Source of the DNA: an uncultured Bacteroidaceae bacterium
GTDB lineage: Bacteria > Bacteroidota > Bacteroidia > Bacteroidales > Bacteroidaceae
DNA length: 64,000 nucleotides
Assembly (NCBI GenBank): GCA_934271655.1
Contig: CAKQRW010000008.1
Coordinates: 4,999-68,998 of the forward strand
Direction: 5' to 3'
The notes under the pieces were generated by a model, which did no database searches, was not told the origin of the DNA, and worked only from the letters and a program-made list of their open reading frames with translations. Made by a program: the position numbers and the translations under genes. Shown here in pieces: positions 34,605 to 44,088 of this stretch (positions are counted from its first letter, which is position 1; the number at the start of each line of letters is the position of its first letter).

Positions 34605-35332
34605 AACTCCTTCACTTTTTCTATCCGTTCCTCCACTGGCATCTGCACATCGAGCCAGTGAATCTTTATTCCGCGGCGCTCCTCCATGCCTCTGAACCAT
34701 GTCATCTGCCGCTTGGCAAACTGGTGGATGGCTATCTCAAGGAGCGACACCATCTCGTCATAGCCCAGTTGCCCAAGCAGATAGAGCGTCACGTATTTAT
34801 ATTCCAGACCATACCTTATCAGCCGCTCTGTGGACACTCCCCTATCTATCAGCCCTCTTATCTCGTCCACCATGCCCTCGTCCATGCGCGCCGCAAGCCG
34901 CTTGCTTATCTTCTCGCGGCGCAGCTCGCGGTCTATCTTCAGTCCGATGGTGAGAGAATCAAACGGCGGGAAGACCCTGCCGTCAAACTCATATCCCTTG
35001 ATGACGCTCTCTATGTACATGCCTGTGCCGCCACACAGTATTGGAGTCCGGCCACGGCTCACTATGTCCCCATATGCCTCCAGAAAGCCCTGCTGCCACT
35101 CATACACGTTGTAGCGCACGCCTGCATCGACGATGTCGATGAGGTGATAAGGCACCTGCTCGCCATCAACGACATAATCAGCCAGGTCTTTGCCAGTGCC
35201 TATGTCCATGCCACGGTACACCTGACGGCTGTCGGCACTGATGATCTCGCCACCAATGTCATGTGCCAAGCGTGCGGCAAAACCTGTCTTGCCGCACGCT
35301 GTAGGACCCAATATGGTAAGTATTCTGTTCAA
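34583..35332 (-). CDS. tRNA dimethylallyltransferase (MiaA-like, short form)
   Basis: This 249-residue enzyme has a P-loop GPTACGKT (9-16), SADSRQVYRGMDIGTGK (33-49), HLIDIVDAG and GGTGMYI (about 101-107). It adds a dimethylallyl group to A37 of tRNAs reading U-starting codons. It is about 50 residues shorter than typical MiaA (about 300), missing much of the helical insertion domain. Bacteroidetes often carry a second, short MiaA, so this may be that paralogue rather than the main enzyme. It overlaps the lipid-kinase gene by 22 bases and lies 112 bases after pfkA. Confidence 0.85.
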   Translation of the reverse strand: MNRILTILGPTACGKTGFAARLAHDIGGEIISADSRQVYRGMDIGTGKDLADYVVDGEQVPYHLIDIVDAGVRYNVYEWQQGFLEAYGDIVSRGRTPILCGGTGMYIESVIKGYEFDGRVFPPFDSLTIGLKIDRELRREKISKRLAARMDEGMVDEIRGLIDRGVSTERLIRYGLEYKYVTLYLLGQLGYDEMVSLLEIAIHQFAKRQMTWFRGMEERRGIKIHWLDVQMPVEERIEKVKELWQKANG

Positions 35333-35444
35333 GATAATATATTTGTTCTGTTCGTTACTTATTATTAGAGAGCAAGCCGCTTATTGCATACTTGGGAGGA
35401 TGCATCAGCGCAATCTCCCCAGACCGCCATCACGGCAGAGCTTG

Positions 35445-36422
35445 TCAGATAGACAGCTCGTCGAGCACGCGGATCAAGCTCTTGTTCATGGCCTTGTCTG
35501 AACGTATGGCGTCGGTGAACGGCACATAAACGACTTCGTCATTGCGCACTCCTATCATCACGTTGCGCTGTCCGTCGAGAATGGCGTCAATGGCGCCTGC
35601 TCCCAATCGGCTGGCCAGGATGCGGTCGCGCGCAGACGGTGAGCCGCCACGCTGCAGATGTCCGAGTATAGACACGCGCACGTCATACTGCGGATACTCC
35701 TTCTTGACCCTGTCGGCATAGAACATGGCTCCGCACTTGGGGCTCTCGCTCACAATGACGATGCTGGAGTTCTTGCTCTTGCGTATGCCGCGTCCGATGA
35801 AGTGCTCCAGTTGGTCGGCGTCGGTGCTGTCCTCAGGGATGATGGCAGCCTCGGCTCCGCTGGCGATGGCACTGTTCTGTGCCAGGAAGCCTGCGTCACG
35901 TCCCATCACCTCCACAAAGAAGATGCGCTCATGCGATGTGGCCGTGTCGCGTATCTTGTCCACACATTCCACGATGGTGTTCAGCGTGGTGTCATAGCCT
36001 ATGGTGAGGTCTGTGCCGTAAAGGTCATTGTCGATAGTGCCAGGCAAGCCTATGCACGGCACGTCAAACTCCTGCGCAAAGATGCGTGCGCCAGTGATTG
36101 ACCCGTTGCCGCCAATCACCACCAGAGCGTCTATGCCCTCTTCCTTCATGGTGTCATAGGCTTTCTGCCTGCCCTCTGGCGTCATGAACGAAGAGCTTCT
36201 CGCGCTCTTCAGGATGGTTCCGCCACGAGCGATGATGTTGCTGACATCCTCTGTGGTGAATTCCTTTATCTCATCATTGACGAGTCCGTCATATCCGCGA
36301 TAGATACCTTTCACAGTGAAGCCCTTGCATATAGCAGAGCGTGTGACCGCACGTATAGCGGCGTTCATGCCGGGAGAGTCGCCTCCCGACGTGAGGATTC
36401 CGATACAGTTAATCTTTGACAT
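35445..36422 (-). CDS. pfkA: ATP-dependent 6-phosphofructokinase
   Basis: The protein has 325 residues when started at [20 protein letters not shown]. It has the ATP loop GGDSPG (13-18), GGNGS (104-108) and the catalytic TIDND (129-133). The Gly of GGNGS marks the ATP-using type rather than the pyrophosphate type. Asn106 replaces the Asp more usual in enterobacterial PfkA. It phosphorylates fructose-6-phosphate, the committing step of glycolysis. An in-frame ATG at 36467 would add a Lys-rich 15-residue leader and is not preferred. It is upstream of miaA on the same strand. Confidence 0.94.
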   Translation of the reverse strand: MSKINCIGILTSGGDSPGMNAAIRAVTRSAICKGFTVKGIYRGYDGLVNDEIKEFTTEDVSNIIARGGTILKSARSSSFMTPEGRQKAYDTMKEEGIDALVVIGGNGSITGARIFAQEFDVPCIGLPGTIDNDLYGTDLTIGYDTTLNTIVECVDKIRDTATSHERIFFVEVMGRDAGFLAQNSAIASGAEAAIIPEDSTDADQLEHFIGRGIRKSKNSSIVIVSESPKCGAMFYADRVKKEYPQYDVRVSILGHLQRGGSPSARDRILASRLGAGAIDAILDGQRNVMIGVRNDEVVYVPFTDAIRSDKAMNKSLIRVLDELSI

Positions 36423-36556
36423 AAGCCTCTGTCTTTTGTTATGAATCTTTTTACCTTTTGTTTTCACTTATTTCACAAGGCGCACACGCTGTGCCAGCCT
36501 TCATGTCGGCGGCAGCTGGCGCCTCAGCCTTTCATGCCTGGGCGACTGGCGCACCG

Positions 36557-37939
36557 TCAGTGAGTGAGCCAGAACACCACGAGTCCCACTGCCCATGCAG
36601 CCAGAGCCCTCCAGAGGAAATTGCGCATGTACCACCTGAACCTTATCTTCTCCACCTCAAGCACAGCCTGTCCGGCCAGCGTGCCGACAAAGACGAGCGA
36701 ACCGCCGCAGGCGCAGCAGAACGAGAGCAACTGCCAATAGATGCCGTTCTGCACAAACTCTGATGCGGAGCCTGCCACAGCGTCGAGCGGGAACATGTTC
36801 ATGCCTATCATCATCACAGGCACATTGTCGAGCAGCGACGACACGATGCCTATGCCTATGCCATAGAGATAGACATTGTCCACATGGCACTCAAGCCACT
36901 TGCCCGCATAGTCCAAGGCTCCGCATTCGGCCAGAGCTCCCACACCGAGTGTCACCCCAAGGAAGTATAGTATGATGCGTATGCTGATAAACTCTGCATT
37001 GCGGAAATAGTGCCGCTGCACGAGCAGCACATTGCCGTTCTTCTCCAGATTGAACAGTCCCTCCACTGCCCATATCAGCGCAAGCACCGACATGGAGCCA
37101 ATGAATGGCGGGAGCTTTGTGATGTAATGGAACGACGGTATGAACCACAGTCCGGCGATGCCAAGCACGAGCAGCACCGCTTTCTGCCATGAGGCCCAGC
37201 CCGAGTCGTCGCTTTCGCATCGTGTGAGCACAGAGAAGACCTCTACCCTGCCGTGCAGCTTGGTGGCGATGAGCGCATTGAAGGTGCACATGCAGGCAAA
37301 GGCTGGCAGGAAGAGCCCTGCCGCATAGGCAGATGGAGTGATGAGGTCGCGCACCCACAGCATGACCGATGTCATGTCGCCGATGGCGGTGAAGCATCCG
37401 CCCATGCTGGCCGCCACTATGATGGCGCTGGCGTATACCACTCGCTGGTAATGGTTCTTGACTATCTGCATCACCAGTCCGAGCATGAGCACCACGGTGG
37501 TGAGGTTGTCCACATTGGCCGATATGGTGAAGGTGAGCAGCGACACGACCCACAGGAAGGCGCGGCTGCTGCGCATGCGGAGCCATGAGATGAGTGGGTC
37601 AAACACTCCGTTGTTGTGAAGCACTTCCACTATCGTGTTGGTGGCGATGAGAAACAGTATCACGGAGCATGCCTCAAATATGTAGGTGGTGATGACGTGA
37701 TCTGCCACAAAATACTTCATCATGTCGCTCGTGGGCCTCTGGCCTCCAAGGAAGGCGGCATAGTCGTCTCCATGCATCAGCCGCACGAAGTCGCCTCCGT
37801 GTATCATGTATATCACCCACGCCATGACGCCGCACACCATGGCCACTGTGGCACGGTTGATATGGTGCACCTGCTCTGTGATCATCAGCACATAGCCGAG
37901 CAGCACCACAGCCACTATTATCAATGTCATCAACAGCAT
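36557..37939 (-). CDS. NhaD-type sodium:proton antiporter
   Basis: This 460-residue membrane protein has about 12-13 helices. SANVDNLTTVVLMLGLVMQI (about 140-160) and IGIVSSLLDNVPVMMIGMNMF (about 355-376) are the paired discontinuous-helix motifs of the ion transporter superfamily in NhaD. It exchanges Na+ for H+ across the inner membrane. It fits a cell with an ion-pumping Rnf complex, though the two are 15 kb apart. It is monocistronic, 134 bases before pfkA. No promoter is obvious. Confidence 0.87.
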   Translation of the reverse strand: MLLMTLIIVAVVLLGYVLMITEQVHHINRATVAMVCGVMAWVIYMIHGGDFVRLMHGDDYAAFLGGQRPTSDMMKYFVADHVITTYIFEACSVILFLIATNTIVEVLHNNGVFDPLISWLRMRSSRAFLWVVSLLTFTISANVDNLTTVVLMLGLVMQIVKNHYQRVVYASAIIVAASMGGCFTAIGDMTSVMLWVRDLITPSAYAAGLFLPAFACMCTFNALIATKLHGRVEVFSVLTRCESDDSGWASWQKAVLLVLGIAGLWFIPSFHYITKLPPFIGSMSVLALIWAVEGLFNLEKNGNVLLVQRHYFRNAEFISIRIILYFLGVTLGVGALAECGALDYAGKWLECHVDNVYLYGIGIGIVSSLLDNVPVMMIGMNMFPLDAVAGSASEFVQNGIYWQLLSFCCACGGSLVFVGTLAGQAVLEVEKIRFRWYMRNFLWRALAAWAVGLVVFWLTH

Positions 37940-38173
37940 ATCTGCTTCTTCGTTTTTTGGTTTGTACTACCTTTTTCCTGCAAGAGACATAGACGCCACG
38001 CACAGGCTGGTTATTTCCTGAAGGCGCAAGGCCTCACGCCGCCATGGCGCCAGCCTGTGGCTGCAGGAAGCCCGCACTTGTGGCATAAAAGAGATGCGGC
38101 TTCACGGCTGGTCGCACTGTATAGCATAACCTTATCTACCGCAAAGCCGCACCTTTGTCTCATTCTCTTTTCA

Positions 38174-38249
38174 TGGAGCGGTAGACGGGACTCGAACCCG
38201 CGACCCTCGGCTTGGGAAGCCAATGCTCTACCAACTGAGCCACTACCGC
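38174..38249 (-). tRNA. tRNA-Gly (anticodon CCC)
   Basis: On the minus strand the sequence begins GCGGTAGTGGCTCAGTTGG and pairs with CTACCGC at the acceptor end. The anticodon loop TTCCCAA gives CCC, reading GGG. The T arm GCGGGTTCGAGTCCCG is standard, and the CCA end is encoded (TGG at 38174-38176). All four stems form. Confidence 0.95.
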
Positions 38250-38620
38250 AGTGTGTCTTTTTTCACAATGCAAAAGTAAGTATTTTTATCTTAGGAGACA
38301 ACTTTTTCAAAAGAAAAAAGCTCTCTCGCAATGTTTTTTTTCTATCTGGCTCCTTTTTGCGTAGCTTTTCACCTGTTTCCCTTGGAGTGTTTGAAATGCG
38401 GCCTTTCAACATAGTCGCGCCAAGAGGAAAGAACGGCCTTGCCGCCCCTGGGGTGACAGGTGACACTTGTGACACCACTTTTACAAACCCTCGCGCGCGC
38501 AGGCGGGCAGGAAAGATAAATCTTAAAAGATAAATATATATATTATACAGCAGAAGTTTCAAAAACGCCTGCCACAAGTGTCACCTGTCACCCACAAGAA
38601 GGTTTGTGAACATTCGCTGG

Positions 38621-38862
38621 CAAGGCATTTTCGCTTCGTGAGCAAGTCACTTCCGCTTCGCAAACAAGTCACTTTCGCATCGTGAGCAAGTCACTTTCGC
38701 TTCGCAAACAAGCCACTTTTGCATCGTGAGCAAGTCACTTTCGCTTCGCAAACAAGCCACTTTTGCATCGTGAGCAAGTCACTTTCATGTCGCAAACAAG
38801 CCACTTCCGCTTCGCAAACAAGCCACTTTTGCATCGTGAGCAAGCCACTTTCATGTCGCAAG
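38621..38862. repeat. 22-bp tandem array, 11 units
   Basis: Eleven 22-bp units start at 38621. Units share CAAG(T/C)CACTT followed by (T/C)CGCTTCG or GCATCGTGAG forms. The phase is exact throughout, and alternating unit types form higher-order pairs. A small minus-strand frame across it is a repeat artefact. Confidence 0.92.
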
Positions 38863-38940
38863 CAAACATTCACAAAACGCGATTTTTATTCTTACAAAAT
38901 GCAAGCTATACACTTACTAATTACAGCTCTGCCGTTTAAA

Positions 38941-39050
38941 CATCGTAATCCTTTGGTTTAGTCATCAAAAGCCAGGGACTTTCACATCAAAAACCAGGGA
39001 CTTTCACATCAAAACCCTTGGACTTTCACATCGCAATCCCTGGACTTTCA
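38941..39050. repeat. 22-bp tandem array, 5 units
   Basis: Units at 38941 (degenerate), 38963, 38985, 39007 and 39029 share CATCAAAA and GGACTTTCA. Rotated, ACTTTCACATC matches ACTTTCGCATC of the array at 38621, so the two are probably diverged parts of one array. 39051-39281 holds no feature I can name. Confidence 0.88.
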
Positions 39051-39281
39051 TTTTGCAAGTCTGGCACCCACACCTCACGGCCCCACAACATGCGATGCGT
39101 CCACCAGCCCGCCATCACAAAAAAAGCGTCCGAATGAGTGCGTCGCTTCCCCTCCCACTCGCGGCATGCAGACGCTTCATTTTTGAAATCCCTCCATGAA
39201 AATTCGACATGAGCCACAGGCATTCGAGCATATTCCCCACAGTTTTTCATCTCAACAGACACGTAATTCAGGATTTTTACA

Positions 39282-39289
39282 TAAATTTG
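39282..39289 (+). promoter_or_regulatory. -7 box immediately before recF
   Basis: TAAATTTG ends 4 bases before the recF ATG (39294), so the transcript may start at or near the initiation codon. No clear -33. Confidence 0.45.
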
Positions 39290-39293
39290 TGCC

Positions 39294-40385
39294 ATGATTC
39301 TAAAAAAGCTAACAATACTCAATTATCGCAACATAGCAGCAGCCGACCTCAGTTTCTCGCCAAAGATAAACTGCTTTGTGGGACAGAACGGCGAGGGCAA
39401 GACAAACGTTCTTGACTCCATCTACTTCCTCTCGTTCACCAAGAGCGCCGCCAGTTTCCAAGACTCCATGAACATACGGCACGGAGAAGAGATGATGATG
39501 GTGCAAGGCACATACGACCTCAACGGCGTGGAGGAGGAAATAACCATAGGCATGAAGGCCCGGCAGAAGAAGCAGGTGCAGCGAAACAAGAAGTGCTACA
39601 AGCGCATGGCAGAGCACATAGGGCTGCTGCCTCTCATCATAGCGTCGCCAAACGACTACACCATCATATCTGGCGGAAGCGAGGAGCGGCGCCGTCTGAT
39701 GGACATAGTCATCTCGCAGTATAGCCCCGAATACATGGCAGACCTGACCTCCTACAACAAGGCCCTCCAGCAGCGCAACGCCATGCTCAAGGCCGAGGAG
39801 GAGCCCTGCGAGGCCATCATCGGCGTGTTTGAGGAGATGATGGCCGACTATGGCGAAAGGATTTACGAGCGGAGAAAGGAGTTCATCGAGGAGTTCACAC
39901 CAGTGTTCCAGCATTTCCATTCAGTCATCTCAGGCGGCAACGACCAGGTGGAGCTGCACTACTCCAGCCACTGCCAGCGCGGACGGCTGATAGACGTGAT
40001 ACAGAGAGACCGCGCCAAAGACCGCATCATGGGCTACTCGCTTCACGGCGTGCACAAGGACGACCTGGAGATGCTGCTCGATGGCTACCCCATCAGGCGC
40101 GAGGGCTCGCAAGGGCAAAACAAGACATACATGATAGCCCTGAAGCTGGCGCAGTTTGACTTCCTCAAGCGGACGGGCAGCAAGACCACGCCGCTGCTTT
40201 TGCTTGACGACATATTCGACAAGCTCGATGCCCAGCGCGTGGAGCAGATCGTGAACATCGTCTCGGGCAATTCCTTCGGCCAGATATTCATCACCGACAC
40301 CAACAGGGAGAACCTCGACAAGATTCTGGCGAGGAGCCAGGGGGAGTTTAAGATTTTCAACGTAAAGAAAGGCAATATAGAATAG
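39294..40385 (+). CDS. recF: DNA replication and repair protein RecF
   Basis: This 363-residue SMC-like ATPase has Walker A GQNGEGKTN (30-38) and a C-terminal Walker B/D-loop LLLLDDIFDKLD (about 300-311), with the signature region REGSQGQNKTYMIALKLAQ before it. It loads RecA at gapped DNA through RecOR. It is followed 2 bases later by a DUF721 gene, a pairing common in Bacteroidetes. A -7 promoter box lies directly upstream. The length is normal. Confidence 0.95.
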   Translation: MILKKLTILNYRNIAAADLSFSPKINCFVGQNGEGKTNVLDSIYFLSFTKSAASFQDSMNIRHGEEMMMVQGTYDLNGVEEEITIGMKARQKKQVQRNKKCYKRMAEHIGLLPLIIASPNDYTIISGGSEERRRLMDIVISQYSPEYMADLTSYNKALQQRNAMLKAEEEPCEAIIGVFEEMMADYGERIYERRKEFIEEFTPVFQHFHSVISGGNDQVELHYSSHCQRGRLIDVIQRDRAKDRIMGYSLHGVHKDDLEMLLDGYPIRREGSQGQNKTYMIALKLAQFDFLKRTGSKTTPLLLLDDIFDKLDAQRVEQIVNIVSGNSFGQIFITDTNRENLDKILARSQGEFKIFNVKKGNIE

Positions 40386-40387
40386 GC

Positions 40388-40678
40388 ATGAGACAGAGCA
40401 ACACAGAGCAGATTGGCGACATCATACGCCAGTTTATGCGCATCAACGGCATTGAGACTCCATACAACCAGCACCTCATCATCGAGGCCTGGCCTGCCGT
40501 GATGGGCAACATCATACAGAAATACACGGGCGACCTGTTCATCAAGAACCAGGACCTGCACGTGCAGATCACATCGCCTGCCATCAAGCAGAACCTCATG
40601 ATGGAGCACCGCTCCATAGCCCACAAGCTGAACGAGCACGTGGGGGCGCAGGTGATTGAGGACGTGGTCTTCTATTGA
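40388..40678 (+). CDS. DUF721 (DciA-like) protein
   Basis: This 96-residue protein belongs to DUF721 (NTEQIGDIIRQFMRINGIE, EAWPAVMGNIIQKYTGDLFI, LMMEHRSIAHKLNEHVGAQVIEDVVFY). The DciA branch of this family recruits the replicative helicase in bacteria without DnaC; short Bacteroidetes members are poorly studied. It is tightly coupled to recF (2-base gap), which supports a replication role. The last codons are tandemly duplicated beyond the stop. Confidence 0.85.
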   Translation: MRQSNTEQIGDIIRQFMRINGIETPYNQHLIIEAWPAVMGNIIQKYTGDLFIKNQDLHVQITSPAIKQNLMMEHRSIAHKLNEHVGAQVIEDVVFY

Positions 40679-40718
40679 CGACGCGGCCTTCTATCGACAT
40701 AGTGTTCTTCTATTTGAC
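40661..40718 (+). repeat. 19-bp tandem repeats over the DUF721 stop codon
   Basis: Units at 40661-40679, 40680-40698 and 40699-40718 share G(Y)GGYCTTCTATYGAC-type sequence. The first encodes the C-terminal VVFY and stop; the others are non-coding copies. Confidence 0.75.
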
Positions 40719-40775
40719 ATCGAAGGCCGGCATCCTGGCTGATGGCACGAAGGGAAAAGGCGGCAATGTACGACA

Positions 40776-40823
40776 AAACGCTATAGATGACAGGCGCAAG
40801 CCCGTGTGTCATCTATAGCGTTT
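40776..40823. terminator. Bidirectional terminator between convergent genes
   Basis: A 17-bp perfect stem (40776-40792 with 40807-40823) is capped by GGC-GCAA-GCC, with A-runs before and T-runs after. It serves both the DUF721 gene and the minus-strand CNNM-type gene. Confidence 0.92.
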
Positions 40824-40877
40824 TTCTATATTCTGTCCATCAGCAGCACCATTTCCGCTGGCATCTGCCTATGTATT

Positions 40878-42062
40878 TCATGCGTCTGTCTTGCGCTCAT
40901 TCAGAGTATCGGCCTTGCGCTCATTCAGAGTGTCAGCCTTGCGCTCATTCAGAGTGTCTGTCTTGCGCCCATTCAGAGAGTCTGTCTTGTGCTGGGCCTT
41001 CTGCATCTGCTTCCATTGTTCCTTGGCCAGTTCCTGCATGTCCACCACTTCATCCTTCTCGTCGACAATCTCAAAGCCGAGCATTGTCTCAATGACATCC
41101 TCCAGTGTGACAAGGCCGCGGAAGCAGCCATACTCATCGATGATGATGGATATATGCTCCTTCTTCTCCAGGAGTTTTTCCCATATCGTCGACACGTCCT
41201 GGTCTTCCGGGAACGAGAGGATGGGACGCGCCAGCTCGCCGAGCTTGACATCAAACTTGTCCTCCGCCAGTCTCTCCAGTATCTCCTGGCGAAGCACGTA
41301 GCCCGTGATGTAGTCGCTCTCGTCACCCTTGTATACAGGAATGCGCGAGTAGTTCTTGAACTCATCATCGTCATAGAACTCTTTCAGCGTCATGCCCTCC
41401 TCTGCCATCGTCACCACGACACTCGGAGTCATTATCTTGTGGGCCGTGATGCTGTCAAGCTTGAGCAGGTTCTGAATCATGCGGTTCTCTTTCTTCTCCA
41501 GCACGCCTTCCTCTGTGCCCACAGACACGATGGCCGCCACGTCGTCGCGTGTGACCGACTCCTGCGGGGCTGTGGAGCTGACAAGACGTGTGATGCGCTC
41601 AAGAAGAACGACAAGCACATATGTTATGGCTATGTAGAAACGGATAATCTTTGTGGCCGGCAATGCCAGCCGGCGCCAATACGTGGAACCGATGGTCTTA
41701 GGAAGAATCTCCGAGAAGACAAGTATGAGTAACGTGAAGACAGCTGACACTGCACCAACAAACAGGCTCATCTCCTCACTGGCGTGGAAGTGTGACGCCG
41801 CATAGCCAGCAGCCTGCGAGCCGACAAGAGAGGCTCCCACCGTATTGGCTATGGTGTTCACCACCAGTATGGCTGATATAGGACGGTCGATGTTCGTCTT
41901 ATACTTCTTCAGCCTCTCCCACCCCGGAGCGTTCTGGGTCTCAAGCGTGGATATGTATGACATGGGAGTGGACAAGAGCGTTGCCTCAAGCAACGAGCAT
42001 ATTGCCGATATGACCAACGACAACAGCATGAATGTGACTAAGAGAGAGAGTTGCTGATCCAT
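40878..42062 (-). CDS. Hemolysin-family/CNNM-CorC membrane protein with repeat tail
   Basis: This 394-residue protein has a DUF21 (CNNM) transmembrane domain (about 1-185, four helices; FSEILPKTIGSTYWRRLA), two CBS domains (about 205-335; VVTMAEEGMTLKEF and IIIDEYGCFRGLVTLEDV) and no large CorC-HlyC domain. It probably exports Mg2+ or Na+ or senses divalent ions. The last 40 residues are an octapeptide repeat, DTLNERKA-like, four to five copies, followed by TDA. The nucleotide repeats are 24 bp and nearly identical, so the copy number may vary. Confidence 0.85.
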   Translation of the reverse strand: MDQQLSLLVTFMLLSLVISAICSLLEATLLSTPMSYISTLETQNAPGWERLKKYKTNIDRPISAILVVNTIANTVGASLVGSQAAGYAASHFHASEEMSLFVGAVSAVFTLLILVFSEILPKTIGSTYWRRLALPATKIIRFYIAITYVLVVLLERITRLVSSTAPQESVTRDDVAAIVSVGTEEGVLEKKENRMIQNLLKLDSITAHKIMTPSVVVTMAEEGMTLKEFYDDDEFKNYSRIPVYKGDESDYITGYVLRQEILERLAEDKFDVKLGELARPILSFPEDQDVSTIWEKLLEKKEHISIIIDEYGCFRGLVTLEDVIETMLGFEIVDEKDEVVDMQELAKEQWKQMQKAQHKTDSLNGRKTDTLNERKADTLNERKADTLNERKTDA

Positions 42063-42627
42063 GGCCTTTTGTGTTTGTTGTCGTTTGATGTTGGTGCACA
42101 GTAATTTGTTTTCTCAATGCGGCTACTGCTTTCCGCCGGATAACTGTCTGAATCCATTTAAAGATAATTTAGTTAATACTCATGCTGACGGATATATTTC
42201 CCTATGCATGTCCCCATGCATGCGCAGCTTTGCGCCTCAGCATATTGTCGATGCAAAATTCGCAAAAAAAATCGAAACTAACAAGAAAAAGCATGACATT
42301 TAAGCCTTGCCGCCTTTTTTTCGCCCCGTCAGCCTTGCAAAAGCCGCCTGTCCGCACGCCATGCGCCATTCTCTGCCCACATGCCCCTCGCCCTTACCTG
42401 CCGCCTGGAACATGCGACACACTCTTCGCGCACGACACATTTTATATCGTTTTGGAAACATTTTCCTCTTTTATGTTTGAGATGTAAAAAAAAACATCTA
42501 TCTTTGCAAACGTTTTTGTTGTCTCCATAAGGCATGCGGATGGCAAGAAAGCCACCGTGTGATTAAGGGACAAACTGTAGGGAGGCAGATAACTGAATTA
42601 ACAATTTTTTAATCGATACAAATAGAC
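42063..42627. other. Intergenic region upstream of the glycosylphosphotransferase
   Basis: I see no gene in 565 bases. The left 400 bases have no recognised feature. The right part holds a strong promoter (42476-42506) and a 115-base leader with no clear antiterminator site. Confidence 0.5.
42476..42506 (+). promoter_or_regulatory. Promoter of the glycosylphosphotransferase gene
   Basis: TTTG (42476-42479), 19 bases, TATCTTTG (42499-42506), an excellent fit to the Bacteroidetes consensus. The leader is about 115 bases. Confidence 0.8.
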
Positions 42628-44025
42628 ATGAAGACAGAAAGAAGCTTGCAGTTGGGCGTGCTATTGGTAGACATGGTTCTGCTCACAGCATTCATCACAG
42701 TATTTTTCAAGATTATGCTGATGCTGTATCCTGACTCAATAAACGGCATCGTAAGTCTCCCATGGCTGATTGTGACATACGTGACAAGCTTTGTGTTCAG
42801 TTTCCTGCTGCTGCCATCTGTAGCCCAATACAGGCACTCTAAATGGGAGGACATCGTGAAGAGAGCGCTCGACACCAGCTTCGTCATGCTGCTCTTCGTG
42901 TCGCTCATCACCATCTTCACCAGGCCAGAGCACCACTACCCGCGCACGTTCTATTGCAGTTCGATAGTGTGCTACGCTGTGTTCCTGACCATCGAGAGAT
43001 GCTGCCTCAAGTACATGTTCAATCATCTGAGGTCCAACAAGCGCAACCAGAAGAACATTGTCTTCCTCGGCGACGAGCCTATGGTGACACAGCTGATGAG
43101 CTACATGCGCACTCCTTCTTTCGGTTACGACATCAAGGGAATATTCTACGATGGCACGTCGGAAGACAAGGAGCTGGAAGCCATCAAACTCGGAGAGAGG
43201 AAGGACCTGCTGACGTGGCTCACAAAGCATCCCGACGTGAACGAGCTGTATGGCTACATCCCTAAAGAGAGGCAGGAGGCGATAAACATCCTCGCAAAGT
43301 TTTGCGACAACCACCTCATCCGCTTCTACTACCTGCCGGCAGTGGATGTCTTCAGAGGCAACACGACCGTGTCGTACCTGGGCGACACACCTATCATAGC
43401 CAGACGTGAGGAGCCGCTGCTCGACCCGACCAACAGGTTCATCAAGCGCACGTTCGACATCGTGTTCTCATCACTGGTGCTGTGCACTATATTCCCCATC
43501 GTATGGGTCATCGTGGCCATTGCCATAAAGATACAGTCGCCAGGCCCAGTGTTCTTCAAGCAAGACCGCACCGGACTGGACGGCAAGACATTCAAGTGCT
43601 ACAAGTTCCGCTCCATGAAGGTAAACAAAGACTCGGACAAGGTGCAGGCCACAAAAGACGACCCGCGCAAGTTCCCGTTTGGCAACCTGATGCGCAAGAC
43701 CAACATAGACGAGCTGCCGCAGTTCATCAACGTGTTCAAGGGAGACATGTCGGTGGTAGGCCCACGCCCGCACATGCTCAAGCACACAGAGGAGTACTCC
43801 ACTCTCATCAACCGCTTCATGCTACGCCATCTTGCCAAGCCTGGCATCACCGGACTGGCGCAGGTCAGCGGATTCAGAGGAGAGACACACTACATCGACC
43901 AGATGGAGGGACGAGTGAAGATGGACATCAAGTATATCGAGAACTGGTCTTTCTGGCTGGACATAAAGATCATCATCATGACGGTCACCAACATGCTGGG
44001 CAAGGAGAAGGGCAACGCCTACTAA
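42628..44025 (+). CDS. Polyprenyl glycosylphosphotransferase (WcaJ-like)
   Basis: This 465-residue protein has four to five N-terminal helices (to about 115), a CoA-binding-like Rossmann domain (about 135-255), one more helix (about 275-300) and a C-terminal sugar transferase domain (about 265-465; QDRTGLDGKTFKCYKFRSM, MRKTNIDELPQFINVFKGDMSVVGPRPHM, KPGITGLAQVSGFRGET). It starts capsule or exopolysaccharide repeat synthesis by attaching a sugar phosphate to undecaprenyl phosphate. It has its own promoter. A conserved unknown protein follows after 165 bases. Confidence 0.93.
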   Translation: MKTERSLQLGVLLVDMVLLTAFITVFFKIMLMLYPDSINGIVSLPWLIVTYVTSFVFSFLLLPSVAQYRHSKWEDIVKRALDTSFVMLLFVSLITIFTRPEHHYPRTFYCSSIVCYAVFLTIERCCLKYMFNHLRSNKRNQKNIVFLGDEPMVTQLMSYMRTPSFGYDIKGIFYDGTSEDKELEAIKLGERKDLLTWLTKHPDVNELYGYIPKERQEAINILAKFCDNHLIRFYYLPAVDVFRGNTTVSYLGDTPIIARREEPLLDPTNRFIKRTFDIVFSSLVLCTIFPIVWVIVAIAIKIQSPGPVFFKQDRTGLDGKTFKCYKFRSMKVNKDSDKVQATKDDPRKFPFGNLMRKTNIDELPQFINVFKGDMSVVGPRPHMLKHTEEYSTLINRFMLRHLAKPGITGLAQVSGFRGETHYIDQMEGRVKMDIKYIENWSFWLDIKIIIMTVTNMLGKEKGNAY

Positions 44026-44088
44026 GGCCACAGCTGGCCAGCAAGGCCCACAGGCCACTGGCACACACAGACGAGAACAAACACGTGA

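Noticed and set aside
38621..38862. CRISPR array
   Set aside because: The repeats are head to tail without unique spacers, and no cas gene is in the window. The same applies to the arrays at 9848, 21352, 51008, 59011, 61636, 62911 and 63706.
38691..38873. Small minus-strand protein made of LLTMQKWLVCEA-like repeats
   Set aside because: Direct product of the 22-bp array; no evidence of a real gene.
42507..42627. JUMPStart/ops-type antitermination element before the capsule-like transferase
   Set aside because: No ops core (GGCGGTAG-like) is present in the leader.
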